A stretch of 64,000 nucleotides of DNA from Andreprevotia sp. IGB-42 (GCF_009848685.1 NZ_WXTX01000001.1:372001-436000); one strand, 5' to 3'. Positions 29,587 through 39,499 are shown, numbered from the stretch's first letter. The notes: generated from the letters alone by a model not told the origin. Numbers and translations: made by a program.

Positions 29587-31415
29587 ATGTCACTGATGTC
29601 TCGCTCAAGGATTTCTTTGTCCGCGAGTTGCAATCATTGCGCGACGATGCCAGCGAATTCGGCCGGCTGAACCCGGCTGCCGGCCATGCACTGAGCCTGG
29701 GGCGCGGCGCATCCGGCGATCCGCAGGTGGAGCTGCTGTTGCAATCCTTTGCCTGGCTGGCCGGTCGGCTGCGCTACCAGGTAGAAACCGGCCTGGCAGC
29801 AGTACCCAATTTCCTGAATGCATTCATCTATCCTCACCTGTCGCTGCCCATTCCGTCGATGCTGATCGCGCAGTTGGAGATCAAGCCAGACGGCGCCAAC
29901 TTCACCCGCGAGAACCTGCTCAAACGCGAACGCATGTTCGGCGCAATGGCGCGCAACGACCTGCATGAGCAATACAAATGCCGCTTCCGCACCTCGTGCG
30001 ATACGCAGCTGCTGCCGCTGCATATCAGCCAGATCCAGTTGCTGGGCCGCGAAGACCTGCCGCTGGGCGTATGCGGTGACAACACCGCATCCATACTGCG
30101 CGTGCGCGTGCAGCGCAGCGCTGCCGAAAGCCTCAAGACACTCAACTGCAATCGCCTGCGCATCCATATCAAATCAGATCGCAACGACGCCTTCCGCCTG
30201 TATGAATGGTTTGCGCTGAACAGCTACGAAACCGGCGCCAATACCATCGCCATCTGCCCCGATGGCAACAGCGCTGCCACACAGCGCCTGCCGGTTGGCA
30301 GCTTCAGCTGGGCGGGGTTCGAGGATGACGAAGCGCTACTGGAGGTGAACCAGAACACGCACCCGGGCATGCGTTTGCTGCAGGAGTATTTTGCCTTTCC
30401 GGAGAAGTTTTTCTTTTTCGACCTGCACCAGTTGCCGCTGGATACCGCGCAGGACAGCTTCGACCTGCTGTTTTTCAGCACCATCCAGGTAGACAAGACG
30501 CTGGGTATCCGCGCCGACAGCCTGCTGCTCAACTGCGTGCCGCTGGTGAACCTGTTTCCGCAGCGCCTCGAGCCATTCCAGCTCGACCATACCCAGTACG
30601 AATACCGGCTGCAGGGCGATGCCCGCTTCCACCGCTATTGCGAGGTGTATTGCATTACCAGCCTTACCGCCACCCGCCCCGGCGGCGCGGCGCGCGACAT
30701 TGCCCCGTACTTCTCGATGGATGGCGGCGGCGAAGCCGGCGATTTCTTCTATATCTCGCGTCTTGCCGAAGATCCAAGCGGGTCCGTCAACGGCACCGAA
30801 ACCTATGTGTCCTTCCTCGACGAAGCGTTCAGCCTGGAGCAGACCGTCGACGAGGTGGTTGGCGGCACCGCAGTCTGCACCAATCGCTGGCTGGCAGAAC
30901 AGCTACGCATGAACGACCCGCTGTGGATCGAAGGCGCCGCCCCGCTGGCAGGCACGCGCATCATCAGCAAGCCCACCGCCCACCAGTCGCCGCACATCAT
31001 CGGTGAGCAGCCTTGGGCGCTGGCGGCGCAACTGGCGCTCAACCACCTGTCGCTCAGCGATGGCCCGCAGGCGCTGGCCGCGTTGCAGGACATCCTGCGC
31101 GTGCACGTGCCGGCGAAGAACACGCAGGCGCAGCGGCAGATCGATGGCCTGGTGGACCTGCAGTGCGAGCGCGTGCGCCATCATCGCAATGACGACGCAT
31201 GGCGTGGTTTCCGCTCCGGTATCCGCATCACGCTCACCGTCGATCACAGCCAGTTCGTCGACAGCAGTGCCGTGCTGTTCGGCGAAGTGCTGCACCGTTT
31301 CTTCACGCTGTATTGCCCGGTGAACATGACGGTCGAGCTGGTACTGCGCACTACTGAAATCAAAGAGGATGTAAAAGCATGGCCTCCGCTGTCCGGCTCG
31401 CAACACCTGGTATGA
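29583..31415 (+). CDS. tssF: Type VI baseplate protein TssF
   Basis: This 610-residue wedge component of the baseplate begins with the typical FFVRELQSLRDDASEFGRLNP and contains VELLLQSFAWLAGRLRYQVE and NAFIYPHLSLPIPSM. It is coupled to tssE by an ATGA overlap and overlaps tssG at its 3' end. Confidence 0.95.
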   Translation: MNVTDVSLKDFFVRELQSLRDDASEFGRLNPAAGHALSLGRGASGDPQVELLLQSFAWLAGRLRYQVETGLAAVPNFLNAFIYPHLSLPIPSMLIAQLEIKPDGANFTRENLLKRERMFGAMARNDLHEQYKCRFRTSCDTQLLPLHISQIQLLGREDLPLGVCGDNTASILRVRVQRSAAESLKTLNCNRLRIHIKSDRNDAFRLYEWFALNSYETGANTIAICPDGNSAATQRLPVGSFSWAGFEDDEALLEVNQNTHPGMRLLQEYFAFPEKFFFFDLHQLPLDTAQDSFDLLFFSTIQVDKTLGIRADSLLLNCVPLVNLFPQRLEPFQLDHTQYEYRLQGDARFHRYCEVYCITSLTATRPGGAARDIAPYFSMDGGGEAGDFFYISRLAEDPSGSVNGTETYVSFLDEAFSLEQTVDEVVGGTAVCTNRWLAEQLRMNDPLWIEGAAPLAGTRIISKPTAHQSPHIIGEQPWALAAQLALNHLSLSDGPQALAALQDILRVHVPAKNTQAQRQIDGLVDLQCERVRHHRNDDAWRGFRSGIRITLTVDHSQFVDSSAVLFGEVLHRFFTLYCPVNMTVELVLRTTEIKEDVKAWPPLSGSQHLV

Positions 31416-32488
31416 GCGGCGGCGCAGCCGGCCAGCCCGGCGCACCGCAGCTCGACCTGCTGATGCGCAATCATTTCATGCGCTTCAATGCCTTTCAGCT
31501 GGTGCGCCTGCTGAACTGGCAGAACGCTGCGCCGGGCGCCGGCAAGGTGCGCTTCCATGCCGATTGGTCCCCCGCGTTTCCGGGCGTGGAAATCACCACG
31601 CTGCAGCCGGACCCCACGCAAGGGCACACACCCGAGCGCTGGCGCGTGAGTACACCCAACTATTGCGTGGGCGGCGAGCTGGGCCCGCTGCCCGATACGT
31701 TTACCGAATGGCTGCGCGAACAGCAACGCATGGGCAGGCCTGCTGGCGCGCGCTTCCTGGATCTGTTCAACCATCGCTTCAATGTCCTGCGCCACGAGAT
31801 CAAGACCGCGCAGGACATTGCGCTGAACCGCCTGCCGCCCGCGCAGTCACCGCAAGCGGACTATCTGGCCGCGCTGGCCGGCCTGCACTCGCCGCATCTG
31901 CAAGCGCAGATTCCCATGCCGCGCCGCACCTGGCTGGCATTGGCTGGCATGCTCACCATCGCACGCTACAGCTCGGCAACGCTGACGCGCGCGCTGCAGC
32001 ACTACCTGGGCGTGCCGGTGCGCATCGAGCAGTGGGTGGGTGGCTGGTTCCGGATCGAAAATAGCGAGAAACAGCGGTTGGGAAAGCGTAACCATGCACT
32101 GGGCCATAGCGCACTGCTGGGAAGCCGCGCCTGGGATGACCATGCAGGTATCCGCATCCACGTTGCAGAACTGGATTACCCGCGCTATTGCAGCCTGTTG
32201 CCCGATTCGGCGCAAACCGACCCGGACGCACGCACGCCATTCAATGGCCTGGCCGCCATGCTCAACCTGTTGCTCGACCGCCGGGTGGATATCCACGTGC
32301 GCCTGCAGGTACGCGGTGATACCTGCCCGCCCTCGCGGCTGAGCGCTACGGCAAAGCGCAGCGACGCCTATATCGGCTTGCGGCTGGGACAGACCGCGTG
32401 GCTGGCTGGTGCCAGGCCGGACGATCCGGGTAGCGAGCGCGAAACCAGTTACCTGCTGCCTGCCTTTGCCGGGGAGCTGCCAGCATGA
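31379..32488 (+). CDS. tssG: Type VI baseplate protein TssG
   Basis: This protein of up to 369 residues completes the TssE-F-G wedge. Conserved segments include HFMRFNAFQLVRLLN, FLDLFNHRF and YLGVPVRIEQWVGGWF. Two starts are possible: 31379, which has an AGAGGA site but overlaps tssF by 37 bases, and 31412 (residue 12), whose ATG overlaps the tssF stop as ATGA, the commonest junction in this operon. The stop overlaps a tiny downstream frame. Confidence 0.93.
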   Translation: MASAVRLATPGMSGGAAGQPGAPQLDLLMRNHFMRFNAFQLVRLLNWQNAAPGAGKVRFHADWSPAFPGVEITTLQPDPTQGHTPERWRVSTPNYCVGGELGPLPDTFTEWLREQQRMGRPAGARFLDLFNHRFNVLRHEIKTAQDIALNRLPPAQSPQADYLAALAGLHSPHLQAQIPMPRRTWLALAGMLTIARYSSATLTRALQHYLGVPVRIEQWVGGWFRIENSEKQRLGKRNHALGHSALLGSRAWDDHAGIRIHVAELDYPRYCSLLPDSAQTDPDARTPFNGLAAMLNLLLDRRVDIHVRLQVRGDTCPPSRLSATAKRSDAYIGLRLGQTAWLAGARPDDPGSERETSYLLPAFAGELPA

Positions 32489-32574
32489 ACGCCACGGTGA
32501 CAGGGGCTGACGTGCGTGCACCGTTGCACCGGAATGTTGCGGCAGCGCCCGCCAGCGCGGAGGTGCTGCAATGA
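32485..32574 (+). CDS. Tiny bridging ORF between tssG and vgrG
   Basis: This 29-codon frame opens with an ATG that overlaps the tssG stop (ATGA) and closes with a TGA that overlaps the vgrG start (ATGA). It fills the 82-base gap exactly. No family is recognised. It may exist to hand ribosomes from tssG to vgrG rather than to make a functional peptide. A similar frame fills the next gap. Confidence 0.4.
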   Translation: MNATVTGADVRAPLHRNVAAAPASAEVLQ

Positions 32575-35081
32575 ACCTGCCCAGCACATTCCTCGGGCGC
32601 ACCGCAGTCGAGCAGATCGGCCTGCCGGTGCTGTTTCTGCATGTCGCGCTGTTCTTGCCGGGCCGGCGCATCATCAGTGATGAAACCTTCCGCCTGATCA
32701 GTTTTTCAGGCCAGGAAAGCGTATCCAGCCCGTTCGAATACACGCTGGAGCTGCATGGCGCCAGTACCGCTGCACCCAACGGCATTGCGCTGCAATTTGC
32801 CGATGTCATCGGTAGCAGCGTCACGGTGGGCATCCAGTACCCGTGCGACCAGACGTCGGCTGCCATGGCAGATCGTTTCCGGAGTGCGGTTCGCGGCGGC
32901 AAGGCTGTGGATGGCCTGGCGCTGTTCAACGGCATCGTCACCTCGTTCTCCAGCGATATTCCGGGCGTTTACCGCATCAGCATGAAGCCCGCGCTGTACC
33001 GGTTGACGCTGACCAATGCCTATCAGGTCTATCCGCAGATCAACATCAGCGACCTGATCGGCAAGCTGATGAAAAAGCACCAGATCGATTATTCGGTCGA
33101 AGGTATCAGCAGCGGCGCGCAGGGTGGCAACCAGGCGATCAGCCGCGTGCAGGACTGGCTGCAAGCCGGCGAGAGCGATTTTTCGCTGTTGCAGCGCTTG
33201 CTGGGCAAGGCATCGATTTATTTCTACATCACCCACAGCGCTACCGGTCACAAGGTGGTCTTTGCCAACCAGCCTGACTACGTGCCGGTGTATGCCGATG
33301 GCCGGACACTGCGCTACACGCATACCGGCGAAGACGAACTGGGCCTGGTGGAAGCCGATACCGTCACCAAATACACCTATCAGCAATCGCTCACCAGCAG
33401 CAATGTACTGAGCACTTTCACCCGCCAGGAAGAAGCATGGGATGTGGACCCGATACCGGTATTCCACAGTTACGCCGCAGGTAGCGGCACGCCCGGCACC
33501 TTGCCGTTCAACCAGTACCGGATCTATCAATACGGCTGCAGCCATCAGGAAGTTGCGGATGCGGTGGCGTTGACCGGGCTGTCATTGCAGACGTCGGCCA
33601 GCAGCCTGTCTGGCAGCAGCCACTGTGCATTCTTCCGCGTGGGCGCGCAGTTTGCACTCAGCGGTGCCGATACCCTGCCCGCCCCGATGCAACCCATGCT
33701 GGATGGTCAGCCCTTCGTGCTGACCGAAGTAAAGCATGAAGCCAGTGCAGATGGCGGCTACAACAACGATTTCCAGGCGGCCGAAGCCGCCGGGCTGATT
33801 ACGCCGTTTTCCATCGAAAATACCCAGCAAGGCACCGTACTGGCGCAGGTGGTGGCGCACGCCAGCGCCAACAATCCGAGCGACTGGCGCTACTACGCGC
33901 CGGACAACTTCGATCCGGAAAGCAGCGCACTGGTCGATACGCTGGCCCAGCCCGATACCCTGCAGGCCAAGGGCGTATACGTGCGGTTTTCCACCGCCGA
34001 TCCGCAATCTGCTCCCGTGTGGATAAAGCTGTCTTCCAGCATGCAGACCGTGCCGGAACTGGGCGTGACCGTGATCGTGGCACGCGCACAGGATGAATCG
34101 GAACTGCCGGAAATACAGAACATCGTGCATGCCAACGGCAATATGGTGGTGACCCCGTCCGGCTGGACCGCGGATACCCGGGTTGGTAGCAGCTATTCCA
34201 CCAATTATGGCGACAGCAAGAGCATCCGTTTCGGCCGCAGCTCCACGCCGCAATTGCAGACCGCCATCGACATCGTCAGCAATGCCTACACAACCGGGCA
34301 GTTCCGCGATGCCAGTTATTCCCAGGGCGCCAGCTACAGTTTTTCCACCTCGGACACCAGGCAGGAAGGCTTGCTGAACCAGGCGTATTCCTATGGTTCT
34401 TCACGCAATTTCAGCTGGGCGGCGTTCAATCGCAGCTTCAGCGCGGTCGGCGTCAGTTACAACGAATCGGTGATCGGCCGTTACGATCCCGCCAGCCAGC
34501 AACCCGGCAGCTACCCGCAGGCCGCCGCTGCCGTGCAAGCCAACATCACCACGCTGTACGGCGATAGCTACGGCAAGACCACCAATAATGGCGCGGTCAG
34601 CAACGACAGCTATACCAGCGGCGCCACCACCAACACCACCGTCAACGACGGCAAGGTGACCAACACCAACACCAATAATGCAGACGTGGTTTCCACCAAT
34701 ACGGTCAACGGCAATTCGACCAGCATCAACAAAACCAGCGGCAATACCAAATCGGACAACACCACCGGCACCGCGGAAAACACCAGCATGACGGGTGCCC
34801 AAGTCAGCAACACGCTGCTGGGTGCCTCTACCAGCCAGAGCATGACTGGCGCCACCAACGATATGTCGATCACCGGCGCCAGCAACCGGGTCTCCATTAC
34901 CGGCGTGGGCGTGGATACCTCCATCAGCGGCTCATCCACCCGTATCAGCATCGTGGGCAACAACAACGTGATCGATATCGCCGGCCCCGGCTTCCGCCTT
35001 GCCGAAGAGGCGGAACGGCCGGTGGTGGAAATGGCGGATGTGAACATCACCATCGTGGCACTGGCGCAGATCTATCTATGA
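32571..35081 (+). CDS. vgrG: Type VI spike protein VgrG (TssI)
   Basis: This 836-residue protein has the gp27/gp5-like body in residues about 30-540 (RIISDETFRLISFSGQESVSSPFEYTLELHG; DWLQAGESDFSLLQRLLGKASIYFY; FVLTEVKHEA). Residues about 655-800 are an unusual Thr/Asn/Ser-rich repeat (TNTTVNDGKVTNTN; TSMTGA; SITGAS; SITGVG), consistent with an extended beta-helical needle. It lacks a recognisable C-terminal effector domain. A DUF2169 gene and a PAAR-like DUF4150 gene follow and may load cargo on its tip. Confidence 0.92.
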   Translation: MNLPSTFLGRTAVEQIGLPVLFLHVALFLPGRRIISDETFRLISFSGQESVSSPFEYTLELHGASTAAPNGIALQFADVIGSSVTVGIQYPCDQTSAAMADRFRSAVRGGKAVDGLALFNGIVTSFSSDIPGVYRISMKPALYRLTLTNAYQVYPQINISDLIGKLMKKHQIDYSVEGISSGAQGGNQAISRVQDWLQAGESDFSLLQRLLGKASIYFYITHSATGHKVVFANQPDYVPVYADGRTLRYTHTGEDELGLVEADTVTKYTYQQSLTSSNVLSTFTRQEEAWDVDPIPVFHSYAAGSGTPGTLPFNQYRIYQYGCSHQEVADAVALTGLSLQTSASSLSGSSHCAFFRVGAQFALSGADTLPAPMQPMLDGQPFVLTEVKHEASADGGYNNDFQAAEAAGLITPFSIENTQQGTVLAQVVAHASANNPSDWRYYAPDNFDPESSALVDTLAQPDTLQAKGVYVRFSTADPQSAPVWIKLSSSMQTVPELGVTVIVARAQDESELPEIQNIVHANGNMVVTPSGWTADTRVGSSYSTNYGDSKSIRFGRSSTPQLQTAIDIVSNAYTTGQFRDASYSQGASYSFSTSDTRQEGLLNQAYSYGSSRNFSWAAFNRSFSAVGVSYNESVIGRYDPASQQPGSYPQAAAAVQANITTLYGDSYGKTTNNGAVSNDSYTSGATTNTTVNDGKVTNTNTNNADVVSTNTVNGNSTSINKTSGNTKSDNTTGTAENTSMTGAQVSNTLLGASTSQSMTGATNDMSITGASNRVSITGVGVDTSISGSSTRISIVGNNNVIDIAGPGFRLAEEAERPVVEMADVNITIVALAQIYL

Positions 35082-35173
35082 ACAACGTCGCCGCCCTTTT
35101 CCCGGCCTTGCACCGCCACGCCAGTTGCCCGGCAGGTGAGCGGGCGCGCACCGTTGCCGGAGCATGGGCATGA
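35078..35173 (+). CDS. Tiny bridging ORF between vgrG and DUF2169
   Basis: This 31-codon frame has an ATG overlapping the vgrG stop (ATGA) and a TGA overlapping the ATG at 35170 of the next gene. It mirrors the frame before vgrG; both peptides contain a short LHR followed by an Ala-rich stretch. It could be a coupling device. It also argues that the next gene starts at 35170, not 35164. Confidence 0.4.
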   Translation: MNNVAALFPALHRHASCPAGERARTVAGAWA

Positions 35174-37854
35174 AAGCGATCAAACCGCTCAGCCTGGGCT
35201 TGCTGCATCGCCCTTACCGCATCGGCGATGAATACCGCTTCGTCGTTTCCGCGCTGGGGTTTTTCCGGTTGGGTACGCAGAACGAAAGGTTCCTGATCGA
35301 CAACCTGCAATGGCCGCTGGTCGCCAAGGCCTTGCCCGCTGGCCAGATGCTCGATGAAGTGATGCCCAAGCCAGCCGGGGAAGTGCTGCTGGCCGGCAGC
35401 GCCCATGCCCCAGGTGGCGAGCCTGTCAAAACCATGACGGTATCGATGCAGCTGGGCAAGTTGCAGAAAAGCCTGCGCATCGTCGGCAAGCGCACGTGGG
35501 CGTACGGGCTGCTGCCGTGGTACCGCATCAGTGCGCCAGCGCCTTTCAGCAGCATGCCGATCGATTATGCGCATGCTTTCGGCGGACCCGGCCTGAAGGC
35601 CAACCCGGCAGGCATGGGCTATAGCGGCAACCCCTTTGCGGCGTTCTGGGGCAGCAACACGGGTGTCTTGCCCAATATCGAACTGCCCGGCCGGCCGGCC
35701 ATCCGCCACTGGCGGCGTTACGCACCGGCAGGCTTTGGCGCGATACCGCTCAGCTGGACGCCCCGCATGACGCTGCTGCGCGCCATGCCGCGCCCGGATG
35801 AAAAGCAGCTCACGGCCACTTCACCCTTGCCGGGGCTGGCTGCCCGTGTTGATCGCTCGCTGTTCCAGATGGCGCCAACCGACCAGCAGCTACCGGGCGA
35901 TGTCGGCAGCGGCGAGCCCTACCGGCTGACCGGCATGCACCCGCAACAGCCGGTGATCGAAGGCCAACTGCCTGCACTGGCAGCACGCGCCTTCATTCAG
36001 CGCCGGGGCAGCGATGCGGCGGAGGAAGTACCGCTGCAATGCGATACCGTCTGGTTCTTTCCCGACCTGTTGCTGGGCGTGATGATCTGGCATGGTGAAG
36101 CCGCCATCAGCGACAGCCTGGCGCAGGATGTGCAAACCGTGATGGTGGCGTACGAGCGCGCCGGCAGCCCCAAGCCGCTTGCGCATTACCAGCAGGCGCT
36201 GGCGCGGCGTACCAACCCGGCCACCGCCGGTCATGATGCATTCAATGAATCCCAGCTGGCAGCCGAGTACTCGCCGGCCGAGCAGGCACGACGGGCTAGC
36301 GCGCAGGCCATGGTCCAGGCAACGGAAACGGCCCGCCAGCAAGCAGTGCTCGACGAACACACTGCCGATTTCTGGGCCAGCAGCGGGCTGCAGCCCCCGC
36401 CAGGATACGTGCCGCCGATCATCCCTGCACCGCCGCTGCCACTGCCCAACCCGCTGCAGATACGCGAACGCGATTTCGACGTCGGTGCGCTGATCGACGC
36501 TGCGCGGGCAGTAGGCAATACGCTGCAGCAACAGGCGGCCGTGCAACTGGCGGATGCCCGGCTGCAGTTGGGCAAGCTGGCACCACCCCCCGTCCCCACG
36601 GTACGCGAACAACAACAGCAGGCGCTGGCGCGGGCCAGCGTGGCTGCTGGTGATCTGCAGCCGGTACCGGCCGCGTTGCCGGCACAGTTGCAACAGGTGC
36701 TGGCGCAGGCCAGACAGTATCAACCCAGCCAGCCCGGCTTGCAGCCGCTGGCAGTCTCGCCCGCACGGCTTGATAGCGCAGCCGCCCAGTTGCCGGCATT
36801 GCAGCGGCAAGCCCGGCAAATGGCGCCGGAAGGCAACAAGGCAGCTGCGGCGCTCGATCAGGTGGTGGCCGCCTGGCTGGGCCAGCAACTGGCGCTGTGG
36901 CACGCTGGCGGGGCCCTGCTGGCGGGCCGCGATGTGGCTGGCGCCAGGCTGGCCGGCATGGACTTCCGTGGTGCGGATTTACGCGAGATCATGCTCGATT
37001 ACGCCGATCTGAGCGGTACGTGTTTTGCTGGTGCCGACCTGCGCCGCGCGGTACTCACCGGCGCCAGACTGGATGGCGCCGACTTTAGCGGTGCCCGGCT
37101 GGACGGGGCCAACCTCAACCTGAGCCACGGGCAGGCCATCCGCTTCGATGGCGCCACGCTGAGCGGTGCGCAGGCAGACCAGGCCCGCTGGCCAGCCGCC
37201 CGCTTGGGCGGTTGCAAGCTGGACCGCTGGCGCGCCACCGGCATCGACCTCAGCGGCGCCATGCTGAACGGGAGCGATCTCACCGCCGCGCTGCTGCTGC
37301 AAGCCATTGCACCACATAGCAGCTGGCAGGAGGCCCGACTGGACAAGACCGTGCTGCTGCGCGCCAACCTGAGCGGCGCGGACTGCCGCGGCGCAGTGCT
37401 GAACCGCGCCATGCTGGTGGAGGCGCAACTGGCGGGCAGCGACTGGTCCGGCGCCAGCTTCATCGCCACGGTTGGCAACGGCGCGAAGACCGACTGGCGC
37501 GGTGCGCTATTGCGCGGCGCACGCGGCGAACGCAGCAACTGGCAGGGGGCAGCCATGGCCGGGGCCGATCTGCGTGGCGCCAACCTGCAGCGTTGCGATT
37601 TCAGCTACACCGACCTGACCGGCGCCACGCTCAGCAATGGCTGCTTTGCCGGCAGCCTGTTCCTGGCCACCGTACTGGCCGACTGCGTTGCCGATCATGC
37701 CGATTTCTTCCAGGCACTGCTGCACCAGGCCCGCTGCAACGGTGCCGACCTGCGCCATGCCAGCTTTGTGCAGGCAGACCTGAGCGAAGCGGATTTCACC
37801 CGTGCACAACTCGATGCCATCCTGCTTGAACCCGCGCGGAGCATTGCCCGATGA
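35170..37854 (+). CDS. DUF2169 + pentapeptide-repeat type VI accessory protein
   Basis: This 894-residue protein has three parts. Residues about 1-345 are DUF2169 (PYRIGDEYRFVVSALGFF; PIDYAHAFGGPG; NPAGMGYSGNPF). Residues about 355-585 are an Ala/Gln/Pro-rich helical linker. Residues about 588-890 are pentapeptide repeats of the A(D/N)LxG type (GADLREIMLDYADLSGTCFA and onward), forming a right-handed beta-helix. In Agrobacterium a DUF2169 protein next to VgrG is needed to load a DUF4150/PAAR effector, so a cargo-adaptor role is likely. It is coupled to the next gene by ATGA. Confidence 0.88.
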   Translation: MKAIKPLSLGLLHRPYRIGDEYRFVVSALGFFRLGTQNERFLIDNLQWPLVAKALPAGQMLDEVMPKPAGEVLLAGSAHAPGGEPVKTMTVSMQLGKLQKSLRIVGKRTWAYGLLPWYRISAPAPFSSMPIDYAHAFGGPGLKANPAGMGYSGNPFAAFWGSNTGVLPNIELPGRPAIRHWRRYAPAGFGAIPLSWTPRMTLLRAMPRPDEKQLTATSPLPGLAARVDRSLFQMAPTDQQLPGDVGSGEPYRLTGMHPQQPVIEGQLPALAARAFIQRRGSDAAEEVPLQCDTVWFFPDLLLGVMIWHGEAAISDSLAQDVQTVMVAYERAGSPKPLAHYQQALARRTNPATAGHDAFNESQLAAEYSPAEQARRASAQAMVQATETARQQAVLDEHTADFWASSGLQPPPGYVPPIIPAPPLPLPNPLQIRERDFDVGALIDAARAVGNTLQQQAAVQLADARLQLGKLAPPPVPTVREQQQQALARASVAAGDLQPVPAALPAQLQQVLAQARQYQPSQPGLQPLAVSPARLDSAAAQLPALQRQARQMAPEGNKAAAALDQVVAAWLGQQLALWHAGGALLAGRDVAGARLAGMDFRGADLREIMLDYADLSGTCFAGADLRRAVLTGARLDGADFSGARLDGANLNLSHGQAIRFDGATLSGAQADQARWPAARLGGCKLDRWRATGIDLSGAMLNGSDLTAALLLQAIAPHSSWQEARLDKTVLLRANLSGADCRGAVLNRAMLVEAQLAGSDWSGASFIATVGNGAKTDWRGALLRGARGERSNWQGAAMAGADLRGANLQRCDFSYTDLTGATLSNGCFAGSLFLATVLADCVADHADFFQALLHQARCNGADLRHASFVQADLSEADFTRAQLDAILLEPARSIAR

Positions 37855-38945
37855 CCACGAGTGCATCCTTCGACTGGGCCGGCATCGACAAGGCGTTGCG
37901 CTTGCAGCAGCCGATCGAGCGCATCTCGCTGGCGGGCGTCGACGCGCGTGGCCGCTCGTTCAGGGATGCGGTATTCAAGCAGGTGGACTTCCAGCACGCG
38001 CAACTGGCTGGCGCCAATTTTTCCGGCGCAAAGTTCATCCAATGCACTTTGCATGGCGTGGACCTGAGTGATGCAACGCTGGCAAAAAACAGCTTCATCC
38101 AGTGCGACTTGTCTGCCGCCACCTTGCCTGCCGGCCCGCTGCATCTGCTCAGCCTGGTGGCGTGCCAGTTGCAGGACAGCCGCTGGCGTGATGCCCAACT
38201 CACACTGTGTGCATTTGCCAATTGCCCGATGGGCGGCATGCACATGCAACAGATCACGCTGGAGCGCTGCACGCTGACAGGCTGCACGCTGGACGGCGCG
38301 CACTGGCAGGACCTCGCGCTCACGCACTCCGCCATCACCGCTGCCGATTTGCGCGGCGTCAGGCTCGACGGTTTCAGTGCCGAGCGCGCGGTGCTGATGC
38401 AGGCCAATTTCGCAGGCAAGGCCATGGCCGGTGTGCAGTTGTGGCAGTGCCTGCTGCAAAACGCTGTCTTTGATGATGCCGACCTGAGCGGCGCCGACCT
38501 GAGCGAATCCAACTGCCAGGGCGCGCAGTTTGCACGCACGCAGGTTGCCGGCCTGATCGCGCCGCGTGCGCTGTTCATCAACGCAGTGCTGAGCGAGCTG
38601 GATTTTCGCGGTGCACAGCTGGAAAGCGCGCTGTTCAAAGGCGCGCAATTGCATGCTTGCCGCTTCGATGGCGTGGCGCTGTCGCAAAGCGTCTGGCACG
38701 ACAGCCAGCTCGACCAGGTGTCATTCGTTGCTGCCGACCTGCGCTATGCGCAGTTCGACCATGCGCGCGGGCAACAGGTGGATTTCGAGCGCGCTCAGCT
38801 CGATCACGCCAGCCTCAACGATGTGTGCATCAAACAGATGTCGCTGCGCAATGTGCGCCAGAGCACGGTGCGTGGCACCGATCCATTCCTGCTGGCCGCG
38901 CGGCAACCCAGCCGCGCAGCCAGCACCACCCCGGAGCCCCGTTGA
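37851..38945 (+). CDS. Pentapeptide-repeat protein
   Basis: This 364-residue protein is almost wholly pentapeptide repeats (e.g. ADLSGADLSESNCQGAQF; ANFAGKAMAGVQL), with no catalytic domain. It starts inside the stop of the DUF2169 gene (ATGA) and shares one base with the DUF3540 gene (TGATG). Its repeats resemble the C-terminal half of the upstream protein, so the pair may have arisen by duplication of the repeat domain. It probably belongs to the same tip/adaptor assembly. Confidence 0.88.
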   Translation: MTTSASFDWAGIDKALRLQQPIERISLAGVDARGRSFRDAVFKQVDFQHAQLAGANFSGAKFIQCTLHGVDLSDATLAKNSFIQCDLSAATLPAGPLHLLSLVACQLQDSRWRDAQLTLCAFANCPMGGMHMQQITLERCTLTGCTLDGAHWQDLALTHSAITAADLRGVRLDGFSAERAVLMQANFAGKAMAGVQLWQCLLQNAVFDDADLSGADLSESNCQGAQFARTQVAGLIAPRALFINAVLSELDFRGAQLESALFKGAQLHACRFDGVALSQSVWHDSQLDQVSFVAADLRYAQFDHARGQQVDFERAQLDHASLNDVCIKQMSLRNVRQSTVRGTDPFLLAARQPSRAASTTPEPR

Positions 38946-39499
38946 TGCATACCTATCGTCAGTCGATCCAGACCCAGTCGCCGGCAGTACCCGCCTGGCA
39001 TGAATCCAGCGTGGCCGTGGCGCTGGGTGAAGGACGCTACCTGCTGGAAGACGGGCGCATGGCAGCGCAAGCGGTATCGTGCGTGATCGAGGCCGCCGTC
39101 GGCGATCGCGTGCTGGTGGCCGGCTGCGGCGATGGCAACGCCTACATCGTGCATATCCTGGCGCGCCCGCAACTGGCAGACGCCACCCTGTCCGTCCCCG
39201 GCGCCAGCCGCCTGCAGATCCAGCAGGCCACGCTCGATCTGGCCAGCACCGGCGATATTTCGCTGCAGACGCTCAAGGACGTGAAGATCAGCGCCGGTGC
39301 CGGTGCCATACGCCTGACCGCGCAAGACCTGTTCCAGAACGTCAACGGTTCGGTGGTGGAAAACGCCCACCACTTTATCGGCCAGGCCGAGCATTACCTG
39401 CTGGAAGTGAAGCAGCTGCTGCGCCAGCACGGCCAGCAGGTGATCGTTACCGCGGAAAGTGATGTGAAGGTGGATGCAGAACGGATCTCGATGGGATGA
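38945..39499 (+). CDS. DUF3540 type VI accessory protein
   Basis: This 184-residue protein has an N-terminal small beta domain (VAVALGEGRYLLEDGR... VGDRVLVAGCGDGNAYIVHIL), then a beta-helical segment (LDLASTGDISLQTLKDVKISAGAGAI) and a helical C-terminus. This matches DUF3540, which travels with DUF2169, pentapeptide and DUF4150 genes in type VI clusters. Its exact role is unknown; its shape suggests a spike-extension piece. Confidence 0.85.
   Translation: MHTYRQSIQTQSPAVPAWHESSVAVALGEGRYLLEDGRMAAQAVSCVIEAAVGDRVLVAGCGDGNAYIVHILARPQLADATLSVPGASRLQIQQATLDLASTGDISLQTLKDVKISAGAGAIRLTAQDLFQNVNGSVVENAHHFIGQAEHYLLEVKQLLRQHGQQVIVTAESDVKVDAERISMG

Noticed and set aside
32571-35081. VgrG as an evolved VgrG with a C-terminal toxin
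   Set aside because: The C-terminus is repeat needle followed by a short strand; there is no catalytic domain.
35164-35169. ATG at 35164 as start of the DUF2169 gene
   Set aside because: The ATG at 35170 forms an ATGA overlap with the preceding tiny frame, as at other junctions of this operon, and gives the same protein minus two residues.
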